From assembly GCA_902774055.1 (NCBI GenBank), contig CACYGX010000007.1:1-64000 (forward strand): a stretch of DNA of 64,000 nucleotides, given 5' to 3'. This DNA is from an uncultured Bacteroidales bacterium (GTDB lineage Bacteria; Bacteroidota; Bacteroidia; Bacteroidales; Muribaculaceae). Within the stretch, counting starts at the first letter, position 1; the number at the start of each line of letters is the position of its first letter. The translations under genes were made by a program, and so were the position numbers. A model generated the notes under the pieces. That model worked only from the letters and a program-made list of their open reading frames with translations, made no database searches and had not been told where the DNA came from. This document shows positions 51,312 through 59,625 of the stretch, piece after piece.

Positions 51312-53675
51312 TTATTGCAGGATAAGGTCGATAACGGTATTGACATCGGCAATGTTCACCTCGCCGTCACTGTTCACATCGGCGGTTGGCGATGTAATGC
51401 CCGACAATATCATGTTGATAATGGCGTTGACATCGGCAATATTCACCTCGTAGTCGCCATTCACGTCGCACACGATTACCACGTCCTGCGGCATATTGGC
51501 ATACACGAGTTCCATGCCCGGAATCTTCAGGCTGTAGGGGGCATCCACCGTGGGCGATTCAAAACTGATGTGGTAATAGATCAGCTGCAAGGGAAAGTTC
51601 CCCAAATCGGTAACATCACAGAAGTCGCTTGCGGGCATGTCCAGGGTTACTTCGCCCTCGACCTCCCCGACAGGATAATCGACCGTATAACGGTCACCAT
51701 AGGCGTTCTCAATCGAGACTTTGACCGTTTTGAGTTGCAAGTCGCCAGGCACCATGCGCAGTCGTAGGGTGTCTGGCAGGCCCCACACCCGCACCATCTT
51801 CGACAACTTGATGTAAGGGTTGCGCGATGAGGAGCCTGTAAAATCAATCTGCATGCCGTGTTCCAGAGGGGTCACCGTGCGATTTTTGCCACCACTTTGT
51901 GTCACCTGCCATGTCGCGGGGTCGATAGAGGCATTTTCTACCGTAGTGATATGCGCCTTGGGATTCTCGACACTGACGAGTAATGAGTCGGCCAACAATG
52001 GATGAGTGGAACCCACGAAAGTTGTTCCGTCGGCCACAGCAGTGACAACACCCTGCTGGTCAACAGTGCAAATTCGCTCATCTGCCGAGGTCCACTCAAC
52101 GACCGAAGGGTCCACCTTGTCCAGCCCATAGCCGCTCACACCATTGATGTTGATGGCATAAGGATGAAACTGGTCAATAACGACGCTGTCGCTCACCAGT
52201 TGCCACTGGGCCTCCATAATCGTGACGGGTTGCGTGGCAGTAATGCCGTTATAGGTCGCATAGAGGTTGCCTGCGGCAGGAGTGGAAGCTGCATGGAAAT
52301 AACCCTGCTCGTCAAAGGTGCCGACCTGTGGATCGCATGAGAAGGTGCAACCCTGCAGGTCACGGGACTTGAGAACACCATATTGGTTATAGCCCCAAAT
52401 GTCGAATCGCGTTGTTGCCGAGATGGACAGATTGTAGCATCGCGGCTCATAACAGATGATACCGATAGCATCATCCTCGGGGGCTAGCGACACTAGCAAG
52501 CAGCCATTGCCCACAGCGCGCACCGAACCATCACTGGGATGATTCATCACCTCGTTATTCACCACCATGCACGACGAGCCACCACCGTCCAGATTTACTG
52601 CGGTGACAGCGCCCAGAGCGTCAAAGATGCCCTTCATTTCCCTGAGGGTAACACCTGTCGATGTCAGATGGCGGCCATCGACCACGACAAAGTAGAGCCT
52701 GGTGCTGTCGGCATTGAAGCCAATGGACGTGCGGGGATGCCGTTCGGCCCAGTCCTCCTTGAACTGACCATTCTGCATGATGATGTGATTGCTGCCACCG
52801 ATGAGTTGGTCGATATTGATGTCTTGAGGACCATTATTGAGCGAGAGACTGAAACTGATGGATATCTCGTCACCAGCATTCAGGCTCTCGGCATAGTTGG
52901 CATAGGTACCCTTGAGCCATAAGATGGCCTTACCGTCGGGAATCGCCATCGAGCCTTGAGCATCTACTATCGATTCGATGACGCATTGCTCGTTGCCGTT
53001 AGCCGCCCAACTGAAAGGTTCATCGGCGGGGCGCAACACGAGCATCTTGCCCGAATTGGAGCCATCATAGGTCACGGGACCATAACTGCGGGTAAACAAG
53101 ATGGACTGGTTGGCAGCGATGTTTTCATAGGCATAACGCATGCGGTTCACCAGATTGAGCGGGAATGACACGCCGCTTGCCGACACCTGGCCCGTGAAGG
53201 TCAAGCGATCGATATAAGGATGCTTGCCATCATCCAGCACCAGGCAAGCGCGGTCGTGGCTACTGAGAACCAACTCGCCACCACGCACCTGACCGCTCAG
53301 CGGCAGGCCCACCTCATTGGCGGGCGAGGTCATGTAGAAGTCGCCATTGACCGCGGCTACCACCTCATGCCCTGGACGCGTGTTGCGCGTCGCCATATTG
53401 ACGGGCGTCTCACACGCTACCGACTTCTCACCTCCCAAGCAGGTTTCCATGACAATATAGGGATTGGTCAGGTCCATCTCGGTCACGCTCACCTTGAGCG
53501 GCAGGTCTGGGATGTCATATTTGGCCGCATACACGCCCGGCCCGACAAGATGCGGAAAAATGAGCGTGTCCACGTCATATGCCTTGTCGCCGATGACCCA
53601 CTGGTCACGCGCTGAGCCCGTTGCAGGGCAACTGAGCAGAGCGATTAGCGTTAAAAGTAGTAACGACTGTCTCAT
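51312..53675 (-). CDS. Secreted phosphodiester glycosidase (NAGPA-like) with dockerin
   Basis: 787 residues from ATG 53675 (an upstream in-frame TTG is rejected; the signal MRQSLLLLTLIALLSCPATG starts here). The NAGPA-type domain (about 80-390) contains AAVNGDFYMTSP, FVVVDGRHLTSTGVTLRE and AVNLDGGGSSCMVV. This family removes N-acetylglucosamine from phosphodiesters, as in the human uncovering enzyme. Next comes a Big_2-like Ig domain (VEWTSADERICTVDQQG), a beta domain and a dockerin with DVNGDYEVNIAD and DVNSDGEVNIAD. The substrate may be a teichoic-acid- or glycan-linked phosphodiester; that is an inference. Confidence 0.85.
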   Translation of the reverse strand: MRQSLLLLTLIALLSCPATGSARDQWVIGDKAYDVDTLIFPHLVGPGVYAAKYDIPDLPLKVSVTEMDLTNPYIVMETCLGGEKSVACETPVNMATRNTRPGHEVVAAVNGDFYMTSPANEVGLPLSGQVRGGELVLSSHDRACLVLDDGKHPYIDRLTFTGQVSASGVSFPLNLVNRMRYAYENIAANQSILFTRSYGPVTYDGSNSGKMLVLRPADEPFSWAANGNEQCVIESIVDAQGSMAIPDGKAILWLKGTYANYAESLNAGDEISISFSLSLNNGPQDINIDQLIGGSNHIIMQNGQFKEDWAERHPRTSIGFNADSTRLYFVVVDGRHLTSTGVTLREMKGIFDALGAVTAVNLDGGGSSCMVVNNEVMNHPSDGSVRAVGNGCLLVSLAPEDDAIGIICYEPRCYNLSISATTRFDIWGYNQYGVLKSRDLQGCTFSCDPQVGTFDEQGYFHAASTPAAGNLYATYNGITATQPVTIMEAQWQLVSDSVVIDQFHPYAININGVSGYGLDKVDPSVVEWTSADERICTVDQQGVVTAVADGTTFVGSTHPLLADSLLVSVENPKAHITTVENASIDPATWQVTQSGGKNRTVTPLEHGMQIDFTGSSSRNPYIKLSKMVRVWGLPDTLRLRMVPGDLQLKTVKVSIENAYGDRYTVDYPVGEVEGEVTLDMPASDFCDVTDLGNFPLQLIYYHISFESPTVDAPYSLKIPGMELVYANMPQDVVIVCDVNGDYEVNIADVNAIINMILSGITSPTADVNSDGEVNIADVNTVIDLILQ

Positions 53676-53711
53676 AAGTTCACATTGCAAAGAGATTTTT
53701 TAGTTGGTTCT

Positions 53712-53766
53712 AAAAAAAGGCCGCGGAAATGCTCGAACGTGGCTCACACGCCGTGCAATCCGCGGC
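53712..53766 (-). terminator. Intrinsic terminator after the 53787 gene
   Basis: GCCGCGGA (53720-53727) and TCCGCGGC (53759-53766) form a perfect 8-bp GC-rich stem. On the minus strand it is followed by seven T (the A-run at 53712-53718). This separates the dockerin gene from the glycosidase-cutC unit. Confidence 0.75.
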
Positions 53767-53786
53767 TATAGCATGATTATTGGGAT

Positions 53787-55178
53787 TTATTGCAGAATGA
53801 TGCCTATGACAGCATTGGCATCGGCAATAGTTATCTCACCATCACCATTCACATCACCCGAGGGGTTTTGACTGCCCGTGAGGATGATGTTAATCACTGC
53901 ATTGGCATCGGCAATGGTCACCTCACCGTCACCATTCACGTCACCAGGAACGACAGGATGCTCGCCACCACCAACGTTGGTGCCAATCTTGTAAACAGCC
54001 ATGCCGTTATAGCACTTGAAGATGTAGAGGGTTACCTCCTCGTTACCCTCGCTGTCGGTGCCATACTCGACATTCATGCTCTGAACGCGCGTACCACCGT
54101 CGCTGATGGTACCCAGCGCATCGGGAACCATCCAGTAACGCTGCAAACCATTCAGTGACATACCCTCACCCAACTCACAGATATAAACCTGGCAGGCTTT
54201 AGGAATGCCCTCTTCACCACCCGTGTACTGGGCTGCGACAAACACGAGGAAGTTGCGGCCCTCGAGGGTAAACTCACAAACGCCGTTGGCGCCCACGTCC
54301 ATGGGCCAGAATGCGGGATCCACATTCTCAAAGGTCTCCAGCATTGTTCCCTCCACAGTATAGAGGATGGGAGACGAATAAAAACCATCGACATAGAATA
54401 CCTCACCGCTGTAGCGCGTCTCCTCGTCCTCGCCGAGAACCATTTTTACAACTGGAGCATAACCCCAACTTGCCACCTCGGGCGGATAGTATTCAGTAAT
54501 GGGAAGATAAGTATCAACACCATCAAAGCCAGGTTCAAAGTCACCGTCCTTGTCGGCATGCCAGCGGTAAACAAACATAGAGTTGGCACCCACGCTCATG
54601 ATGTTGCACTCGGCCTTCTCACGTGTGAGGTCACCCATGACATCGATATAGTCACAACGTGCCGGAGCAGAGTCAAGGTCCTTGTCGAGAGTTGCCACCA
54701 AAGTCAACTCACCTGTTTCGCCGTCAAGGATATAGACAGGCACTGCGGATGCTGCCTCGGTAGTAAACGGAGCGATGTACAAGTGGCCAAAGTTGTCCAC
54801 ACCCACTGTGTTGGCACTCAGCTGCGAGTTGCCATAGATTTCGCCATTGAGCGTCAAGGGCAATTCCTTGACAAATTCCCCATTAGCGGCATTGAGCTTA
54901 TAGACAACACTCTGGGTCAACGTGTCGGTGCCCAGAATCACGGTGTTGGCTTGAGAACGGGCGATGTAGATGAAGCCATCGTGCATCACCGAGGTGCGCG
55001 CATTCGTGTTGCAGTAGGGTTGATTAGACCATTCTGAAGGGGTGTGAACACGGTCCTGAATCCACAGGTTCACAATGTTGATGCCATTAACTGGCTCATA
55101 GTTCACACCATCGGTCACTGCCCATGTTGTGGCAACTGCCGATGCGGCAACGAGCAAAAAGAGTATTAATTTCTTCAT
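53787..55178 (-). CDS. Secreted beta-rich protein with dockerin, function unknown
   Basis: 463 residues. Signal peptide MKKLILFLLVAASAVATTWA. The body (about 25-395) is a series of repeated beta units such as SVVYKLNAANGEFVKELPL and VPVYILDGETGELTLVATLD, followed by a CEFTLEGRNFLVFVAAQYTG strand set; a beta-propeller is likely. The dockerin is canonical: DVNGDGEVTIAD and DVNGDGEITIAD. No catalytic motif is recognised. It lies between the CotH gene (112-bp gap) and a terminator. It may be a ligand-binding partner of the neighbouring enzymes. Confidence 0.75.
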   Translation of the reverse strand: MKKLILFLLVAASAVATTWAVTDGVNYEPVNGINIVNLWIQDRVHTPSEWSNQPYCNTNARTSVMHDGFIYIARSQANTVILGTDTLTQSVVYKLNAANGEFVKELPLTLNGEIYGNSQLSANTVGVDNFGHLYIAPFTTEAASAVPVYILDGETGELTLVATLDKDLDSAPARCDYIDVMGDLTREKAECNIMSVGANSMFVYRWHADKDGDFEPGFDGVDTYLPITEYYPPEVASWGYAPVVKMVLGEDEETRYSGEVFYVDGFYSSPILYTVEGTMLETFENVDPAFWPMDVGANGVCEFTLEGRNFLVFVAAQYTGGEEGIPKACQVYICELGEGMSLNGLQRYWMVPDALGTISDGGTRVQSMNVEYGTDSEGNEEVTLYIFKCYNGMAVYKIGTNVGGGEHPVVPGDVNGDGEVTIADANAVINIILTGSQNPSGDVNGDGEITIADANAVIGIILQ

Positions 55179-55290
55179 AATCAGTTGGTTATTAATAATA
55201 TTTTGTGAATTAATTTGATCTCAATTCTTTAAGATAGCAAAGTAACTAAAAAATATCTGACTTTCAAAATCTTTGACCAATTTAAGTTGT

Positions 55291-56700
55291 TCAATTGGGC
55301 GAGAAACCTAGAGCCTGGTCCATCCACGCGATGCGTTCGCGTATCCACTGTTTCAAGAAGGCCACCTCGTCGGTAAAGTCCTTAGAAATGTATTGGTTGG
55401 GCCACACATACTCGCCCCAGCGGGGCCAGGCCTGACTATTGCGGTCGATGGCCCTCTGGACGGTCAATTCTTGGGTCAGCGAGTCAATAATGGCCATCAC
55501 ATGACCTTCGGTCAAGGTGGTGCGGTACTGTGCCCAGCGCTCGCGCAACATCGACTGATAGGTCTCGTCGCTATTCAGGCGCGTCCACCAGAAGGGTATC
55601 AAGAACTGCTCTCCCGCCTTGTTCAACAGGTCGTTGCTCTCATACACCCAACCGTCGGTGCGCCAGCCCTCATGCAGATTGCAATTACCATAGGCCAGAT
55701 TCATATCCCATAGCACCGTCTTGAAACGCCCGTCAACACCGTCGCGGCGCTTATACAACTTGCAACTCTTGCGGTAGGCATCGATATTGTGTCCCAATTC
55801 GTTGGCCAACTGGTAATCGATGAACGACATCACATCGATGTAGCGGCTGTAGCCCGATTGAGGGTCATTGAATCCAGGAGACGCCAGGACGTCTTCCATT
55901 TTGTCGATGCGACTGTTGATATAGCGCAACTGGGCTTTATTCAGGTCGTCATAATTGGGTGACTTGTGGATATGGATAAACTTGTCGTTGATAGCATTGT
56001 TGTTGCTGTCCACGGGATGATACTTGGAGCGGTAGTGCACATCATCGTCATAGTCCACCTCGACCAGATAGTCTCCCGTGAGGGGGTCACCCGTCTTGCC
56101 TGGCTTATCCAGGTTGAGGCGGTGCTTGCCTTTAGACACGACCTCACACAGGATGTACACGCCATAGTAGATACCGTCGACGAACACCTCACAGTAGCGT
56201 CCATGGGGAGTGTATTGCATCCATGGACGTGCCAACTCAAAGGCGAGCAGGTCACGCATCATGCTCCTGTCGGAATATGGAGCAATCAGGGCCCAGTTAT
56301 AATCCTTGCCCATGCCCAGCAATTTGACGCTCTTCTTGGAGCCATACTTCATGGATCCGTCGAGGGTGTGGAAGGAGTATGGCTTCTTAGGGCTGTCGTT
56401 AAAGGTGGAATTGCCTCGATAGCGCAGGGCGACATGCCCCTGATAGTCGATGTGCTGGCCAGGATACTTCTTGGTGTCGGCATAGTTGAGCTGTCCCTTG
56501 CCGTTATCGATGATTATCATGCGGGCATCAATGCGTTGAGATTGGCTGATGGTTCGGCCACTCACGTCAATCCACACTATGGGCAGATTGGTCGCAGTGA
56601 GTTCCACCGTGATATCATCAGGAGGAAAATTGTTGGTAGGGGCGCGTTTACAGCCCGTGAGAGCCAACATCAATAACGCTATGAACAGCAGTCGTTTCAA
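55291..56700 (-). CDS. CotH kinase-family lipoprotein
   Basis: 469 residues. Lipoprotein signal MKRLLFIALLMLALTGC, so it is probably membrane-anchored outside the cytoplasm. The CotH-type domain is recognisable from RYRGNSTFNDSPKKPYSFH, KLLGMGKDYNWALIAPYSD, the region with YCEVFVDGIYYGVYILCE, and VLWDMNLAYGNC. CotH proteins are atypical secreted protein kinases in spore-forming bacteria; their role in Bacteroidetes is unknown. The start codon is TTG (56700-56698): no ATG gives a complete signal peptide. It begins 51 bp after the PKD lipoprotein gene. Confidence 0.85.
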   Translation of the reverse strand: MKRLLFIALLMLALTGCKRAPTNNFPPDDITVELTATNLPIVWIDVSGRTISQSQRIDARMIIIDNGKGQLNYADTKKYPGQHIDYQGHVALRYRGNSTFNDSPKKPYSFHTLDGSMKYGSKKSVKLLGMGKDYNWALIAPYSDRSMMRDLLAFELARPWMQYTPHGRYCEVFVDGIYYGVYILCEVVSKGKHRLNLDKPGKTGDPLTGDYLVEVDYDDDVHYRSKYHPVDSNNNAINDKFIHIHKSPNYDDLNKAQLRYINSRIDKMEDVLASPGFNDPQSGYSRYIDVMSFIDYQLANELGHNIDAYRKSCKLYKRRDGVDGRFKTVLWDMNLAYGNCNLHEGWRTDGWVYESNDLLNKAGEQFLIPFWWTRLNSDETYQSMLRERWAQYRTTLTEGHVMAIIDSLTQELTVQRAIDRNSQAWPRWGEYVWPNQYISKDFTDEVAFLKQWIRERIAWMDQALGFSPN

Positions 56701-56715
56701 CTTAATCAGTCATCA

Positions 56716-56754
56716 GTGCCCTGCGGGGCTAATGCGATCTACATGAATTCATCA
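56716..56754 (+). repeat. Fragment of the dispersed element (copy C)
   Basis: GTGCCCTGCGGGGCTAATGC followed by a diverged stretch ending GAATTCATCA matches the core of the elements at 12.1 and 50.3 kb. It fills the gap between the PKD gene and the CotH start. Confidence 0.55.
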
Positions 56755-58482
56755 GAACAGGTTGGTCAGTCGCGGGTTGATGCACAAGCCCAGGATCCTG
56801 TCCTTGTTGCCGTTGAAGTTATAGACCTTGCCATCGGCGGGGTTGAAGTAGTATAAGCCTGTGGTATAGGTCTTCTCGGTAGTGGCGGCACGGAAGCCGA
56901 AATAGACGTAGTGGGTCTGGGCATCCACGGCGAACTGGGTAGTATAAACGCCCTCGGAATCGGTCGTGTTGATGGGATCGGCCTCCATGGTGATGAAGTT
57001 GATATATTTGTCGTAGGTCACCGTGGCATTCTCGGCAGGAAGGGCATACTGGGTGAAGCCCACACCTGGCGTGGTGCCCTTGGTCATCCACACATACAAG
57101 TAATTCAAGTCCTCATCGAGGGTAAAGGCCCTGGGCTGGGTCGTCTCGAGCACGATGGGATGAGGAATGGGTGTTCCCGTACCGGTCTTGCCGATGTCGC
57201 TCGGGCGGAAACGGTAGATACCGTTACCCGAGTAGTTCTTGCCCCACCAGAACATGCCCGTCTTGTCGAGATACAGGCCCGTGTGGATCGCGCCATAGGC
57301 GATACCCTGGCCATAATAACTCAACTGGTTGTTGACCACATAATAGCCGGCCGTGCTGTTGAAGTTGGTCTGCTCGGTCTCGCCTCGTGTCGTGAGGGGA
57401 ATGGAGCGGATGCCCGTATTGCGGTCGGTATAGAAGAGATTTGTGCCATCGGTGCAACCCTGGAAGGGGTCATTAAAGGCGGGACCGCCCACATTGGTGA
57501 TCATCACGTTAGTGGTCGAGCCATCGGCGCTCATCACGGTAATCTTGCCGTCACCCAGGTTGCCGGCTTCGTCGTTGACATAGTAATACTGCTTACCACA
57601 ATCCAGGATGTAAATATTGTCCTGTTCGATGGTGGCGCTGTCGGTCACCGTCTTCTCGGTGGCAAACACGAGCGTCGTGGGCATATTGCCCGAGCTCACG
57701 CCCATGTCAAAGGGCAGGTTCTTGGTCCCTGGGGGCAACTGGGAGAGGTCCACCAACTTCACAGCCATGATATTGCCGCCCTGGGTGGCATAATAGAGCG
57801 TGGGAGCGGGTATCGATGACCCCACCTGCACGTTGACATAGCTGTCCTCCAGACGGCGGTTCTCGCCATTGATGTCAAACCACGTCTGCAGGACGATCTT
57901 CTGCGAGCCAATGTTGCCAAAGGTCAGCTTGCCAGGGTTATCAATGGTGCCGTCCTCGTGGCTATAACCTTCATAGGTCGTTATCAGGTTACCCTGAGCA
58001 TCACGGGTGCCATCGGGGAAAGTCCACACATACTTGCAAGTCAGGTTCTCGGGATTGGGCAACTCGATGTCGAGTTTCACGTTCACATCATTGATGACCA
58101 CGGGGGTCGCACTCTGCTCGGCGACGCTCAACAGCGGAGCGATGTCATAGATGAGCAACGGATAGGTGCGGCTGCCCACGCCTTCGATGGTGAGGGTCAC
58201 ATCATAAATGCCTGCCTCAACATACTTGTGTGACGGGTTCTGCTCGGTTGACGTCGTGCCGTCGCCAAAATCCCATGACACCTGACCCGACCTGGACGAG
58301 GTATTGGTAAACTCGATCGTTGAAACCACATAGAAATCGAGGCCATAGCGGTCGTCATCTACCCTATAGGTGAAGTCCACATCCTTGGTGGGGAAGTTGC
58401 CATAGTCGGGCGTCTTGTCAACACACGACACAGCCATCATCACCATCATGAAAATGAATGCTATTTTATTGAATGTCTTCAT
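56752..58482 (-). CDS. PKD-domain lipoprotein of the SusCD locus
   Basis: 576 residues. Lipoprotein signal with Cys20 (MMVMMAVSCVDKTPDYG). One PKD domain is clear (about 55-110: GQVSWDFGDGTTSTEQNPSH, then YDVTLTIEGVG). A second PKD-like segment (KYVWTFPDGTRDAQG) and a long beta region follow to the end, with propeller-like units (GTNLFYTDRNTGIRSIPL). It matches the PKD-like family lipoproteins common beside SusC/SusD genes, where they act as extra surface glycan- or protein-binding subunits. The position, after SusD and another lipoprotein, supports this. Confidence 0.8.
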   Translation of the reverse strand: MKTFNKIAFIFMMVMMAVSCVDKTPDYGNFPTKDVDFTYRVDDDRYGLDFYVVSTIEFTNTSSRSGQVSWDFGDGTTSTEQNPSHKYVEAGIYDVTLTIEGVGSRTYPLLIYDIAPLLSVAEQSATPVVINDVNVKLDIELPNPENLTCKYVWTFPDGTRDAQGNLITTYEGYSHEDGTIDNPGKLTFGNIGSQKIVLQTWFDINGENRRLEDSYVNVQVGSSIPAPTLYYATQGGNIMAVKLVDLSQLPPGTKNLPFDMGVSSGNMPTTLVFATEKTVTDSATIEQDNIYILDCGKQYYYVNDEAGNLGDGKITVMSADGSTTNVMITNVGGPAFNDPFQGCTDGTNLFYTDRNTGIRSIPLTTRGETEQTNFNSTAGYYVVNNQLSYYGQGIAYGAIHTGLYLDKTGMFWWGKNYSGNGIYRFRPSDIGKTGTGTPIPHPIVLETTQPRAFTLDEDLNYLYVWMTKGTTPGVGFTQYALPAENATVTYDKYINFITMEADPINTTDSEGVYTTQFAVDAQTHYVYFGFRAATTEKTYTTGLYYFNPADGKVYNFNGNKDRILGLCINPRLTNLF

Positions 58483-58535
58483 CTTATTTCAATTTTGAGT
58501 CGTTAACTATTAACTTTTTCACTATCAACTGTTAA

Positions 58536-59582
58536 CTAGTTAAGTGTCACTTCTTTGTTGTCGGTAGTCACGCCCACCTTGCCGTCGGTGTCATACACGC
58601 GGAACTGTGGCAGCAAGAAATAGGTGCGGTTGAAATTCACGGTGTAGGCTTTGTCTGACGTGTTGTAAATCCACGACGTGAAGGGAATCGTCTCTAGCAT
58701 GCTCTTGAAATAGGGCATGTACTGGCGGCGAACCGTGGTGATTTTGCCACCCGTGTCATCGCTGTAGCGTGAGAAGAGCCAGAAGGCGGATTTATAGACC
58801 GCCTGCACGTTGGAACCCGACGGGGCTTCGCTCTCATCGGCAATCTCATGATAGACAGCCTTGCCATCGTCGCCCACGGTGATGTAGTAGTAATGGTCCA
58901 CTTCATCGGTGGTAAACCAGGCGTTGGATTTGTCATCGGTGGTCGTGTCGGTCGGGAAATCGATGCCATACTGGGCATTCAACTGCTCAAACAATTCAAT
59001 CGGGAAGTCGTACTTGATATAGACGTTGCGCAGGTCGTTGTAGTAGGTGCTGTCCTTGGTCAAGGCATTGACCATATAGGCTTTGAACTCCTGCTCAAAT
59101 GTCGATGGATAGTAACTGTCAAACTTCTCCTGATCCCACTCCTCGGGGTTGACCCAGGACACAGGGGCCAGGGTGCGCGAGGTGGGGAAGCTGTCGGTCA
59201 AGACATACTCATAGCCGTCCCACACCGCCTTGCTGTGAGGATAGGAGGCGACCATCTGGCTCGAGCGCACGGTGTCGGTCAATGAATAATTCTTGGTATA
59301 GGCGAGCGAAGTGGTCAACTTGCTGGTTGCGGTGGCTGTCTGCTGGCGCTTGATCAGGCACCACACCTCGCTGTGGTCAATCGACTTCTCGCTGGTAGTG
59401 TAGTACTTGCCCTTGAACGAGGCATGACGGCCGGCTTTGACCACTGTCGAGCCTTGTTCCCAATCCACCGTGGGCAGCACCTGACCCAGCTGGCCGTTGT
59501 CGGCAAACGGGTCATGAATAGCACACGACGTGGTGAGCAGGGCCATCAAAGATATCAGTCCGTATATTATATGTCGTTTCAT
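58536..59582 (-). CDS. Lipoprotein of the SusCD locus, family not recognised
   Basis: 348 residues from ATG 59582 (an upstream in-frame TTG is rejected). Lipoprotein signal MKRHIIYGLISLMALLTTSC with Cys20. The protein is mostly beta with Tyr/Trp-rich segments (ASFKGKYYTTSEKSIDHSEV, TSWIYNTSDKAYTVNFNRTY) and ends in a short strand. Its place, directly after SusD, is that of SusE/F or DUF4843-type accessory lipoproteins, which bind ligand at the cell surface. I do not recognise the family. The gap to SusD holds a TTAACTA-type simple repeat. Confidence 0.65.
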   Translation of the reverse strand: MKRHIIYGLISLMALLTTSCAIHDPFADNGQLGQVLPTVDWEQGSTVVKAGRHASFKGKYYTTSEKSIDHSEVWCLIKRQQTATATSKLTTSLAYTKNYSLTDTVRSSQMVASYPHSKAVWDGYEYVLTDSFPTSRTLAPVSWVNPEEWDQEKFDSYYPSTFEQEFKAYMVNALTKDSTYYNDLRNVYIKYDFPIELFEQLNAQYGIDFPTDTTTDDKSNAWFTTDEVDHYYYITVGDDGKAVYHEIADESEAPSGSNVQAVYKSAFWLFSRYSDDTGGKITTVRRQYMPYFKSMLETIPFTSWIYNTSDKAYTVNFNRTYFLLPQFRVYDTDGKVGVTTDNKEVTLN

Positions 59583-59590
59583 AATTGTTG

Positions 59591-59625
59591 TCAACTATTA
59601 ACTATTATCTATTAACTATTAACTA
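59591..59625. repeat. Simple repeat of CTATTAACTA units
   Basis: The 40-bp gap between SusD and the next lipoprotein gene is filled by imperfect copies of CTATTAACTA. A related TTAACTATTAACT tract fills the next gap (58502-58530). No function is evident. Confidence 0.6.

Noticed and set aside
24325-55178. A cellulosome-like system
   Set aside because: Ten dockerin genes are present, but no cohesin, scaffoldin or carbohydrate-degrading cellulosomal enzyme was recognised, so the claim is not supported by this window.
56698-56700. An ATG start for CotH instead of TTG
   Set aside because: The first in-frame ATG is codon 10, inside the hydrophobic segment and only a few residues before the lipobox cysteine. 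Using it would destroy the lipoprotein signal, so TTG is kept.
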